Positions 22,140 through 34,275 of a stretch of DNA of 64,000 nt are shown here, piece after piece. The notes under the pieces were generated by a model. It did no database searches. It was not told the origin of the DNA and saw only the letters and a list, made by a program, of their open reading frames with translations. Every line of letters starts with the position of its first letter. The first letter of the stretch is position 1. Made by a program: the position numbers and the translations under genes. The DNA is from Adineta ricciae (lineage: Eukaryota; Rotifera; Eurotatoria; Adinetida; Adinetidae), in the NCBI GenBank assembly GCA_905250025.1, contig CAJNOJ010000193.1, forward strand, positions 62,001 to 126,000, written 5' to 3'.

Positions 22140-25020
22140 GTGAAAACGAAATTATCACCACAATCATAATGTGGCCAGAATTGTACTATAGCTGCAGGCT
22201 CTGCAGATGGTATACCAGGCTCATCACTTTCTTATCTTCGTTATCGAATTGCTGTGATTGATCTTGATTCAGTCATAAATGAGTACAACATCGATTTGGC
22301 ATCCAGTGTCATATCTAGTCACTTTGCATACCTATCTGACATTTTTATTATTAACTCATCACTGTACGTTGCTGAATGGAGAAGTCACCGCACACAGAAA
22401 ATGTCGCCGAACAGATCAAATCTAAATATAGCATGTCAGTTAACCAGATTACACAGTTTTTTATATCTCTATATACCGATAAGGTTGGCAATCTATATGT
22501 GAGCAGCAGGAATAGTCACAGTGTGCTTGTTTTTTTTCGCTCAAATTCAACAAATGGGTCAGTATAGTCGCTGGTGACGGAGTACCTGGCAACAGTTCAA
22601 CACATGTAAATTTGGCTCACTTTATGTCAGTGAGTGGGCAAATCGCAGAGTACACAAATTTGAACTTCTCAACTACCTTAGTGAGTTGTCGCTTTTTTCA
22701 TTATGGCCAGTCAAAGACTAGCTGGATCGTTAAGTTTTAATTTTAATCATAAATATGAAATTTTCCTATCAGAAATATATCCACATTGGATAATAAAATG
22801 CAGCTTCAACTTTTGCAAGATTCTTAAAATATTTTTTGAAAAGAAGTACAAGAATACATTGCTTTATTATGTTTAATATGAATGACATTTGAAAAAGTTT
22901 GAAACATCAAAGATCACATAAAGAATAAAAGTGAATTCTTTCGCATTCTGTCGAAGATTGCAATCCACCTGTTATAAAGCTTATCCCATCTGAAGTAACA
23001 TTAAAATTTCGACTTGACCAGTCTTTGACCAGTTATCAATTGTTCATCATCATGCGTGAATCACACAATCGAAGTACAAATCAATGATCTGTATATTCCA
23101 TCTGAAACTCTTTCCTGTGGAACGTATCGAATTGAATTAATCGTTAAAGTGACGAAATGTTTTCGATCATTTCCTCGAGTTATATATGATAAGGAATCTT
23201 GTTTCACACGATGCGCAAACTTATTTCTCTTCTATTTAGGATTGATACTACGAATGTTAGTGTCGAATTTACTCATGCAATCTTCAAGAATTTCAAACAT
23301 TTCAAGAAGCAACTCAAACTTGTCTGGTGGGTAAATGGACTTAGAGCAATGTAAATCGGTCATCTGTGACAATATTCAATAAAACACTACAACTGAATCA
23401 AACTTATCAATTTACGGTCAAAATCAATCATCATCATAACTCTTCTCTACATTCATTTGGTTTTTTAATCGTTCAAGTCGAAAATCTCGAAGTGCTCATA
23501 CTCACTATTGAGTTATGTCAATCGTCATACACAATTCTTACTCTTTCCATTCTGTACAAATACTTGTTCACAAACAGTGAATAGTGCTTGGAATATTTAT
23601 CAAGGAATGCTGAGTTCCTTCTTAAATAATACTATTCGATGCGATGAAGGATATTCTAATGGGTCAATATTGGCGATTCGAAGTTTTCTATCAGTTCGAT
23701 TTTGAACTGAATGATAGACCACAAAATGGTTTCTGTTCGAATTGGTTCGATCGAGACAGTATTAGAGATTTCTTAGTATACGGTACAATTCTCATTTCTC
23801 TTCAATTAATAACAAACTTTGCCGGAAGAACATTCAAACGACGATGAAAATATCATTCCAATAATTTTATCAAGTAAGGATTTTATCTAAAGATCCATTT
23901 TAATGTGTTAGATGAGTTTTCACCGTAACTCCATCTCATCCGGATTCTTCGAATAACTTTAACTTCGATACACTTCAAATCGATATGCAAATATCCGTGA
24001 ACAATTCATGATGATCATCAATAATTTATTCTTAACAACATTGAATGACATTAATACCTTACTGTCATCAATCCTTCCAATCTTGACTGAAATAACCAAT
24101 CAATTAGCACGAAAGAGTCGAGTAACTATCAAACTAATTATTTCTTATTCATTTCGAATTGTTTTTCATATAGGTCAATGTATTGTATAAATGCTTGCAG
24201 TTATCGTTTTCTCTCAAAGCCAATACGAATTAGTTTTCATTTGCGTTTTAGAGTATCAATGGGTCTTCACAACAACGCATGGGCATTCTTCAAGTCGATC
24301 TACATCAAATTCGTGATTTCGTCCTCACAGATAAAAGCCTATGATCAAAGCCTTACTAAATCGATATTTTAGATGAATACGATCTTGATTCCTTGTTAAC
24401 CGATCGGAATTTTGAATATCAAAAACAAATACCACTTCAACCGTCTTAGAAGCATTTCTTTCACGTAGGCCAATGAAATGACACACGAAAGCAATAAAAT
24501 TCTTTCGTTAATAACATCAGTTTTGGATAGCTATCAAATCGATGTTGCATTAGATTCAACTGTGTTGATCCGTACAATGACGCAACTATTAGCTTTCTTT
24601 GGAAATGCTTTACAATCCCATACGAATATGTCGAAACTGTTTTCTCTTTCAACTTGTAATGAAAAGCAAACATTTTCAATTCAAATATTTTCTATTTATT
24701 GATTTATGAATTTAATAGCAAATCTCCAATAAATTCACTTCAAATTTAACCGCTGATCAAATGTATCTCCACTCTTTAGTGACAACTCGCTACCATCAAT
24801 CTATCATTCAATTACTTATGGAATTCATGAATTACCATTCGAAGAAATGAATGAATATACTGTTCGAACCAAATACTCTCTCCAGTTATAAATCAACTAA
24901 GGAAATTCGCATCGAATTGATGGTTCTTTAGCGAACCATTACTAAATGCAATGCTTTTCAACACATTTATCATAACTCTGTCGTAACCAACGAATCAATT
25001 AAAAACCTTATCGAAGCAAA
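22140..25020 (+). pseudogene. Decayed NHL plus REJ (polycystin-1-like) gene, copy A
   Basis: Only fragments of reading frame remain. 22150-22580 holds NHL-type pieces (AGSADGIPGSSLSYLRYRIA, KVGNLYVSSRNSHSVLVFFRSNS). From about 23050 come pieces of a REJ-type extracellular region as found in bdelloid polycystin-like proteins (NDLYIPSETLSCGTYRIEL, LQLNQTYQFTVKINHHHNSS, SAWNIYQGMLSS, YWRFEVFYQFD, NWFDRDSIRDF). 24008-24700 continues with helical fragments (LTTLNDINTLLSSILPILTE). Stops and frameshifts separate all of these and no long frame survives. Compared with copy B it has lost about 0.8 kb (several NHL blades) and about 120 bp between short NHL repeats. The REJ assignment rests on remembered family phrases and is less certain than the NHL one. 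Confidence 0.55.
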
Positions 25021-25464
25021 TTGACGCGGCTACTTTTCATAGCTTTCTTCTTCTGAATATACTTTGATATTATTCTAAAAGAATTCCGTTTAGCAATCCA
25101 AAACTCGTTTGATGTCGTAACTAAAGTTTTTTCTGCGTTTGTACTCCTGAACGTATTTGAGCAGAATACCGACATATTTTAATTGTTCGTGGTATGTAAA
25201 CATAACGAGCTTTTTGTTGAATGAGCAATTCTCATGATTTCTATATTGTCCAAAAAGAACATATGTCAACAGAAATAAATGATTTTCTTACTGAGGACAG
25301 AAAAGTCTTCTTCTAGGACAACAATAGTCAGGAATAACTTAGTCAGACATTGACAAAGCGTCTCTTAACTATTTATATTCAAATTTCTTCATTGTGGGAA
25401 TAGAAACAGAGAATAGGGACACCTTAGCATCACGCTATTCCATTCACTAATCAACAACACGATA
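25021..25464. other. Upstream region of receptor copy A
   Basis: No gene seen. It is similar to about 31820-32252. Confidence 0.4.
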
Positions 25465-26169
25465 ATGATTCTAGTGCAATGGCCGTGGCAAATACGGCTG
25501 TTTATCATTTTCAATTGTTCCCGTTTTGCACGTAAGTGAACAAGATTTTCATAGAAGCAAACGAAAACGTGATAAAAATTCCTAGTTGGAGGTTATAATC
25601 AACGATACCTTCTACACTATCTGCTGAAAGAAAGACCATACAATTCATTCGAACGACCAGTGCTCAACGATACACACACATTACCTGTTCGAATGAATTT
25701 GGCTTTACAACAAATCATTCATTATGTAAATAAAGATTGCGCTTGTCTCACACGTAATTCTGTTGGTTTATTGTTGACAGGATGCAAAAAATGAAGTTAT
25801 TGTTCTGAGTGGCTGGATGGTTCTCGTATGTATATATTGCCATTATTTTCTTATTGTTTTTCTGTGTATTCGCATGTAGGCATGGAACGATTGTAATTTG
25901 AAATGGAATCCGAAGAATTTTGGTGGCATTGAAACGATACGTGTACCGAGTACGCAAATTTGGCTTCCGGATATTCTTCTCTACAACAGGTGAATTCAGT
26001 TTTTAAAGTTATCAAAACAGAGATTACTTGATTATGTTAGTGCTGATGAAAAATTTGATAGTACAATGAAAATAAATGCTGTTGTACAGCATACTGGTGA
26101 TGTTCTATATGTTCCACCCGGTATTTTCAAAGCGATCTGTTCTTTTAATATTGCTTCATTTCCATTTGT
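25465..26169 (+). CDS. Nicotinic acetylcholine receptor subunit, 5' part (copy A, cut by join)
   Basis: Exon 1 (25465-25531) encodes a hydrophobic leader ([16 protein letters not shown]); exon 2 starts at 25586 ([19 protein letters not shown], then LALQQIIHY). Later exons give [31 protein letters not shown] with [11 protein letters not shown], and [24 protein letters not shown], the first half of the Cys loop. The N at 26170 follows two bases of the next intron. All exons visible are undamaged. It is the same gene as 32253-34275 at another allele or paralogue; the remaining exons are missing. Confidence 0.8.
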
Positions 26170-26170
26170 N
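26170..26170. other. Single-N join between copies A and B
   Basis: The receptor intron on the left is followed at once by the middle of a minus-strand pentapeptide gene exon on the right. The order of homologous sequence is exactly what end-to-end placement of two overlapping contigs would give. Confidence 0.85.
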
Positions 26171-26559
26171 AACTTGATGTGAGTTGCCCATGAGTAGCTT
26201 CCAACAAATCACCCGTGTCTTTGATATAAGCCTCGAAAATATCGTTTTGATATTTGTCATCGGCTAGGTCCCTCTCTAATTGTCGTTGTTGCATGGCAGT
26301 TTGTTTATCTTCACTTCGTTGTTGATTAGCGATGCTCTGTTGCTGGACAGTAACGACAATGGTGAAAATAGCGAGAACAATGGGTACCAATAGAGAGAAG
26401 ATGAATTTCAAGACGTGAACGAGTTTTCCATTGCAAAAACTAGAATTGTGAGATGAAAATTGATTCGTTCGTGTTTCACTACATAAGAAAAAAGATAATA
26501 ATAAAATTAACAGGAATAATACTCAACCTCGGGGCATCTGATTCCAGTATTTCTTCCAT
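26171..26559 (-). CDS. 5' fragment of a pentapeptide-NHL gene (copy of 20204-20592)
   Basis: Minus strand: exon 1 ATG at 26559 (MEEILESDAPR), then the basic tail, membrane segment (SLLVPIVLAIFTIVVTV) and Gln-rich helix ending LLEATHGQLTSS at the N. One substitution in exon 1 changes Pro to Leu relative to the copy at 20592. The pentapeptide solenoid is not present beyond the join. Confidence 0.75.
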
Positions 26560-28088
26560 TTAGTTTGTAAAATGTGTTAACAAAATACAATATATTTAGT
26601 ATTGATATTGTTTTTGATATTTATTGTTCAAATATTTTTCAATTAAACTGGAAAATCCATGACTTTTCAATGCAGTCAAACACGTCAATGTGTTACAAAC
26701 ACTTCAGTGAGAACGACACTTTTTAATAAATTCTACAATCTGACGTTTCACCTAAGCGAATTATTTTTGACAGACGTAAAAAGCAATATTTATTAATTCT
26801 GGGCGAAAGTAGAAGTGCGAGTTTACTTAATATACGAGTTTATCACAGAACGGTTTTTTGCTGAATGCGCCAATGATCATATAGAACAGCTACAGCCGTA
26901 TTGTAAAATAAGGATGAGGATGACTATGAGTGTGACTCACTTAGAATTTGATCGGATAGTCACTCGATTTCACTGTGTGTTAATATTATCGGTACACTTA
27001 TGTATGGACAGACGGATACACCTGATTAATCGGAATATTATTGAAGGTTTCTATCATCTGTGTTGGTCAGAGAACTCACGAGATTGAAGAAATGGTATTA
27101 ACGGCAAAAAGTAAATATATAGCTTTCCTATCTTCTCATTGGCTTGCTATTGTATGGTGACAAAACGCTTTATTCGGAGAACATGTCAACAAATCACTTG
27201 CTAAGATGCTCTAGACATCTGTGTTCTATTGTTGTCGTACGTTTAGATGAACATGTGTTAAGCTAGAAAGATCTAACTCCAACAGTATGGAATATGATTT
27301 CAACAAGGTGCACAGTGTGACACATAATGTCTACTACACTTTTATTCTCTATTCTTTCCAGACCAATGGACCTTTTTTATGGGTATAGAGAGGAGTTCAA
27401 ATTTATGCGGTTCATAGTCGATTAAATCCTACTTGTTATATTTTCCAACAAGAGTTGACAGTCAGCCAAGTCTAACTTTTATTTGATGCTAAACTTGAAA
27501 ACCCAGTCAATATTAAAGTCACATTTAACGAAAAAAAACCCACGAGATGGCAAATAACAAGACACATAGCGATTTTTAATTATGCAGTCGACACACGTTC
27601 TATTTTACCACTGTTGCGACTGAAGACAATATCAGCGTGATTCTTAAAAAAGAATCGAATGACTATCAATTTTCTCAGATGAAATCGTGTCATTATTTTT
27701 TCCCATATTGGATGTACAAGTAATTATCAATCTCTTTTTTTTTCTCTATCAAATAACAACCGTTATAAAATTATTATGTTTTGATATTTGGACGATGGAA
27801 CAGAAGCCAGAATTGTTAAGTACAGGGTTAGTCTGTAATTTTCGACAAATTGCATGCAAGAATTGATTTTTTAAACGCGTTTGAGTTTATAAAAGGTGGC
27901 TGTCATCAATTTTTTTTGCTATTCTGAATATTTCCTATCGTGAGATTCCAGATTAGACAATAGACTTTTTTGTTTCATCGATCTCCGACTATGTTCAATA
28001 TCAGAAATGAATTCATCGATCCACCTTCAATAAATTTCTTATTTTTTGATGAAAACTCAATGCTTCTGTAAAAATCTTTTATTTTCTA
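26560..28088. other. Non-coding stretch, copy of 20593-22139
   Basis: No gene supported. It contains an insertion of about 120 bp near 27735-27850 relative to the other copy. Confidence 0.5.
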
Positions 28089-31000
28089 ATGAAAACGAAA
28101 TTATCACCACAATCATCATGTGGCCAGGATTACGCTATAGCTGCAGGCTCTGCAGACGGTATACCAGACTCATCACTTTCTTATCTTCGTTATCGAATTG
28201 CTGTGGTTGCTCTTGATTCAGTCATAAATGAGTACAACATCGATTTGGCAACCAGTGTCATATCTAGTCATTTTGCATACCTATCTGACGTTTTTACTAT
28301 GAACTCATCTTTGTATGTTGCCGAAAGGAGGAGTCACTGCATAAGGAAAATGTCGCCGAATAGATCAAATCCAAATATAGCATGTCAGTTAATCAGATAG
28401 TACACGGTTTTTTATATCTTTATACCGATAAGGTTGGCAATCTATATGTGAGTAGCAGGAATGGTCATAGTGTGCTTGTTTTTCTTCGCTCAAATTCAAC
28501 AAATGAGTCAGTAGTCGCTGGCGACGGAACACAAGCATCGGCCGATAAACGACTCAATAGGCCGCATGACTTATTTATAAATGATGCAAGAACTGTTTAT
28601 ATTGTAGATCGACATAACCGTCGAATCATGAAATGATTAGCTGGTGATGGAGTACCTGGCAACAGTTCAACACATGTAAATTTGGCTTACTTTATATCAG
28701 TGAGTGAGCAAATCGCAGAGTACACAAATTTGAACTTCTCAACTACCTTATTAGTGAGTTGTCACTTTTTTCATTATGGCCAGTCAAAGACTAGCTGGAT
28801 TATTAAGTTTTAATTTTAGTCATAAATATGAAATTTTCCTATCAGAAATATATGCACATTGGATAATAAAATGCAGCTTCAACTTTTGCAAGATTTTTAA
28901 AATAGTTTTTGAAAAGAAGTACAAGAATACATTGCTTTATCATTTTTAATATTAATGACATTTGAAAAAGTTTGAAAGATTAAAGATCATATAAAGAAGA
29001 ACTTAAGACGTTAATTACTTACTATGATTTATATTTTCTTTCCTATAGCTCCATATAACCAACCGAAATTCCCTCCAAATGACGCTATTTATCTATCTGA
29101 TTATTCTAGTAATCGAGTTATCGCCTGGTATAATAAGAGTGTTGACTCATCACGACAAGGGAATACTCACCAATTGTGATACACACAAGTGTTTCTCACA
29201 TTCAATGATAATATTTATTTTGAGAAGCGTTATGAGCCAAGTCTTACAGATAAGTTTCCAAAAAATTCAACAGCTTGTCACAAGAGTCTCAAGTTATTAT
29301 CCTATGTTCTTTTTGTTGACATTAGAAACACATTCTACTGCTCTGTGTTTTGGGAACATCGAGTACTGGACATATCGCTCCCTAGTAATAATCGTTCAGC
29401 AATACGGATCACTGGAACAGGCGTCCCGGGATCAGGATCTTATCAAGCGGACCATCGTCGAGGAATATTTGTTGATATAAATTTTAATTTATATGTAGCT
29501 GATCGCGTAATCAATAGAATTCAATCCTTTCGACATGAACAGTTCAATGAAATTACAATGGCTGGAAATAATATCCCAACTGGTCTACGTTTGAATTTAC
29601 CAATGGATGTGATACTTGATGGAAATGAATTTTTGTACATTGCAGACACTGACAATCATCGTGTTATCCATACGTCCAATTAACTAAACTATGCCTACGT
29701 TACTTGTTTCGATAGTTTAGAGAATTTGTATGTTTCTGATGAAGTGAACCATTGTGTTCAGTTATTCCATTTAGTCGAGAATATATGCAGTAGGTATCAG
29801 CAATAATGATACATAAAAGTGAATTCTTTCGTTTTCTTTCGAAGATTGCAATTCACGTGTTATCAAACTTTTCCCATCTGAAGTGACATTAAAATTATGA
29901 TGTGATCAGTCTTTTCACATCAGCTCTAGAGTTGATCATCATTGTAATCAATCTGAACCATTCACAGTTCAATGGTCAGTTATCAATTGTTCATCATCAT
30001 CATCATGCGTTAATCAAACAATCGAATTGGCTTAACCGTTAAAGTGACGAACTTTTTTCGATCATTTCCTCGAGTACATGATAACGAATCTTGTTTCACA
30101 CGATGCGCAAACTAATTTCTCTTCGATTTAGGATTGATATTACGAATATTACTGTCGAATTGACTCATACAATCTTCAAGAATTTCAAACATTTCAAGAA
30201 GGAACTCAAACTCGTCTGGTGGGTAAATGGACTTAGAGCAATGTAAATCGGTCATCTATGACAATATTCAATAAAACACTACAAACTTATCAATTTACGG
30301 TCAAAATCAATCATCGCCATAACTCTTCTCTACATTCGTTTTTGGTTTTTTAATCCTTCAAGTCGAAAATCTCGAAATACTCATACTCACTATTGAGTTA
30401 TGTCAATCGTCATACACAATTCTTACTCTCTTTGTTCTGTACAAATACTTGCTCATAAACAGTGAATAGTACTTGGAATATTTATCAAGGAACGCTGAAT
30501 TCCTTCTTAAATAAAACTATTCAATGCGATTCATTCACTTCATCAGAAAGGTATCGCCATTCTTTCGTAGATCATCTTGAACGATAATCTCTGTTTCGAA
30601 ATGTTTAAATCCCATATATTTGCTTGCGGATGAAGAATATTTTAATGGGTCAATATTGGCGATTCGAAGTTTTCTATCAGTTCGATTATGAACTGAATGA
30701 TAGACCACAAAATGGTTTCTGTTCAAATTGGTTCGATCGAGACAGTGTTAGAGATTTCTCAGTATACGGTACAATTCTCATTTCTCTTCAATTAATAACA
30801 AACTTTGCCGGAAGAACATCCAAACGAGGATGAAAATATCATTCCAATAATTTTATCAAGTAAGGATTTTATCTAAAGATCCATTTTAATGTGATAGATG
30901 AGTTTTCACCGAAACTCCATCTCATCCGGATTCTTCGAATAACTTCAACTTCGATACACTTCAAATCGATATGCAAATAGTCGAATAACTATCAAACTAA

Positions 31001-31830
31001 TTATTTCTTATTCATTTCGAATTGTTTTTCACATAAGTCAATGTCCTGAATAAATGCTTGCAGTTATCGTTTTCTCTCAAAGCCATAATGCGAATAAGTT
31101 TTCATTTGGGTCTTCGAGTATCAAGGGGCCTTTTACAACAACGTATGGACATTCTTCAAGTCGATCTACAACAAATTCGTGATTTCGTCCCCACAGGTAA
31201 AAGCCTATGATCAAAGCCTTCCTAAATCGATATTTTAGATGAATACGATCTTGATTCCTTGTTAACCGATCGGAATTTTGAATATCAAAAACAAATAGTA
31301 AGACAAATACCACTTCAACCATCTTAGAAGCATTTCTTTCACGTAGGCCAATGAAATGACACACGAAAGCAATGAAATTCTTTCGTTAATAACATCAGCT
31401 TTGGATAGCTATCAAATCGATGTTACATTAGATTCAACTGTGTTGATCCGTACAATGACGCAACTATTAGCTTCCCTTGGAAATGCTTTACAATCCCATA
31501 CGAATTTCTCTTTTGGCTTGTAATGAAAAGCAAACATTTTCAATCCAAATATTTTCTATGTATTGATTTATCAATTTAATAGGAAATCTCCAATGAATTC
31601 ACTTCAAATTTAACCGCTGATCAAATGTATCCCCACTCTTTAGTGACAAGTCGCTACCATCCAACCACCATTCAATTACTTACAGAATTCGTGAATTACC
31701 ATTCGAAGAAATAAATGAATATACTGTTCGAACCAAATACTCTCTCCAGTTATAAATCAACCAAGGAAATTCGCATCGAATTGATGCTTTTCAACACACT
31801 TATCACAACTCTATCGTAATCGGCTACTTT
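28089..31830 (+). pseudogene. Decayed NHL plus REJ (polycystin-1-like) gene, copy B
   Basis: Same organisation as copy A but with more NHL sequence kept: YTDKVGNLYVSSRNGHSVLV, TVYIVDRHNRRIMK, DAIYLSDYSSNRVIAWYNKS (about 29080-29150), NFNLYVADRVINRIQSF and EFLYIADTDNHRVI (29450-29680). REJ-like pieces follow from about 29930 (YWRFEVFYQFDYELNDRPQN, NWFDRDSVRDFSVYG near 30640-30770). Stops and frameshifts separate the pieces, so the gene is dead in this copy too. It lacks about 140 bp present in copy A near 24000-24120. An intact gene of this type would be a secreted or membrane NHL protein with a REJ module. Confidence 0.55.
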
Positions 31831-32252
31831 TCATAGCTTTCTTCTTCTCAATATACTTTGATATTATTCTAAAAGAATTCCGCTTAGCAATCCAAAACTC
31901 GTTTGATGTCGTAACTAAAGTTTTTTCTGCGTTTGTACTCATGAACGTATTTGAACAGAATACTGATATATTTTAATTGTTCGTGGTATGTAAACATAAC
32001 GAGCTTTTTGTTGAATGAGCAATTCTCATGATTTCTAATCATTTCTATATTGTCCAAAAAGAACACATGTCAACAGAAATAAATGATTTTCTCACTGAGG
32101 ACAGAAAAGTCTTCTAGGACAACAATAGTCAGGAATAACTTAGTCAGACATTGACAAAACGTCTCTCAACTATTTATATTCAAATTTCTTCATTGCGGGA
32201 ATAGAGACACCTTAGCATCACGCTATTCCATTCACTAATCAACAACAAGATA
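31831..32252. other. Upstream region of the complete receptor gene
   Basis: No gene seen; probably contains the receptor promoter. Confidence 0.4.
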
Positions 32253-34275
32253 ATGATTCCAGTTCAATGGTCATGGCAAACACGCCTGTTTATCATTTTC
32301 AATTGTTTCCGTTTCGCACGTAAGTGAACAAGATTTTCATAGAAGTAAACGAAAACGTGATAAAAATTATTAGTTGGAGGTTATAATCAACGATATCTTC
32401 TACGCTATCTGCTGAAAGAAAGACCATACAATCCATTCGAACGACCAGTGCTCAACGATACAGACACATTACCTGTTCGAATGAATTTGGCTTTACAACA
32501 AATCATTCATTATGTAAATAAATATTACGCTTGTCTCACACGTAATTTTGTTGGTTAATTGTTGACAGGATGCAAAAAATGAAGTTATTGTTCTGAGTGG
32601 CTGGATGGTCCTCGTACGTGTAAATTGCCATTATTTTCTTATTGTTTTTCTGTGTATTCGCATGTAGGCATGGAACGATTGTAATTTGAAATGGAATCCG
32701 AAGAATTTTGGTGGCATTGAAACGATACGCATACCGAGTACGCAAATTTGGCTTCCGGATATTCTTCTCTACAACAGGTGAATTCAGTTTTTAAAGTTAT
32801 CAAAACAGAGATTATTTGATTATGTTAGTGCTGATGAAAAATTTGATAGTACAATGAAAATAAATGCTGTTGTACAGCATACTGGTGATGTTCTATATGT
32901 TCCACCCGGTATTTTCAAAGCGATCTGTTCTTTTAATATTGCTTCATTTCCATTTGTAAGTTTGTCAACTTAATTACTTTGATTGATTTTCGATTATCTT
33001 TCAGGATACACAACAATGTACACTTAAATTCGGATCATGGACATTTGATGATGCTGGTTCATAGCTGTTTTTTCTGCACATTTTGTCCGATTAGTCTTTT
33101 TCTTTTCATTCAGGAATTAATCTAACGGCAGAAAGTAATCAAGGCCAATTAGATGCTTTTATCAAAAATGGACAATGGGACTTAGAAGGTTATCTATTCG
33201 ACTAGCTCTCTGTGTATTTCATGTCAGTCTTCTCTAGAATTTTCTGCAGTAATCAGTGTATTGAAATATGAATGCTGTCCAACATTATATCCATTCGTTC
33301 TTTATACAATTCGAATTCGTCGATTTTCTTTGTATTATTTCTTCAACATCGTCGGTGAGTCAGTAGAAAACTCGTTGAATACTGTGCTCTCTATTTAAAT
33401 CTATAGTTCCGTGTTTTCTGATCAGCTGTATGACAATTTTGGGATTTTTATTAGCTCCGGACAGTGGTGAAAAGCTAACGCTGCGTAAATAAGAATCTCG
33501 CTTGTGCATTATCATCTGTCTCGGATTGTCTTTTTATCTAGAAATTACAATTCTTCTCTCCGTAATTATGTTTAGTTTATTAATGTTTGAAATAATGCCG
33601 CCGAGCTCTACTGCTGTTCCAATCATCACGAAATACTTTACATGCATTATGATAATGTCAACGGTTTCCGTCGCAGCATCCGTTTTAGTTATCTCAATCC
33701 ATTTCCGAAATGCCCACAACCATACCATGCCATTATGGGTAAGATCAAATCAAATCGTATATGTGATAGTCTTCGAAAAATAAATATCTCTTTAGATCCA
33801 AAAATATATTTGTTATTATACGGCATGGCTATTACTTATGAAACATCCTCGGTATGACTTAACTTGGCGTGGAATACGTCAACGATGGAACATGCGAAAG
33901 GGAGAACTGAACGGTGATGATGAATCAGTGGCTAAGCGTTGTTATAAATGTCGTCCAACACCGTTAGTAAATAATCTTTTTAAATTCTTACCATCAAAGA
34001 GTCTACCGCCGCATCATCATTCGCATGAGCCAGCACAAACGTTGAATGCCTATCAAACCGATTTGATCCGATCGGAATTGCGTAATATAGCTTCACATTT
34101 AGCTATTTTAAGTCGTCGTGTTCAACGAGAAGAAAAATACAATGAAGATTCAGAAGATTGGAAATTTGTGGCAATGGTTATCGATCGTCTTTGTTTAACC
34201 TTCTTTACCTTATCAATGATTGTTTTTACTGGATGGACTCTTCTTTCTGTACCTAGCATGTTTAAACGTCGCTAG
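32253..34275 (+). CDS. Nicotinic acetylcholine receptor alpha-type subunit (complete)
   Basis: Eleven exons: 32253-32319, 32374-32513, 32569-32613, 32668-32777, 32829-32955, 33005-33056, 33114-33188, 33238-33354, 33407-33484, 33542-33738, 33796-34275, all with GT..AG introns near 50 bp. Order: signal peptide; ligand-binding domain with [18 protein letters not shown] and [20 protein letters not shown]; Cys loop C-x13-C split by an intron; vicinal Cys pair YECCPTLYP, the mark of alpha subunits; M1 ([17 protein letters not shown]); M2 ([19 protein letters not shown], predicting a cation pore with the conserved EIMP after it); M3; a long cytoplasmic loop with a His cluster; and M4 after [13 protein letters not shown]. 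It is a pentameric acetylcholine-gated cation channel subunit of the plasma membrane. A transporter gene follows 185 bp downstream on the same strand. Confidence 0.9.

Larger units (their letters stand above)
20204..26169. repeat. Large repeat copy A (5966 bp)
   Basis: It recurs at 26171-32957 (6787 bp): pentapeptide gene 5' end, spacer, NHL/REJ pseudogene and the first receptor exons in the same order and orientation. The length difference is due to separate deletions in each copy. The right edge is the N at 26170. Confidence 0.85.
26171..32957. repeat. Large repeat copy B (6787 bp)
   Basis: Partner of 20204-26169. Its left edge is the N at 26170; it continues without a break into the rest of the receptor gene. 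Confidence 0.85.

Noticed and set aside
32778..32810. A 33-bp intron in the receptor gene.
   Set aside because: Using the next AG gives a normal 51-bp intron and the expected [10 protein letters not shown] junction.
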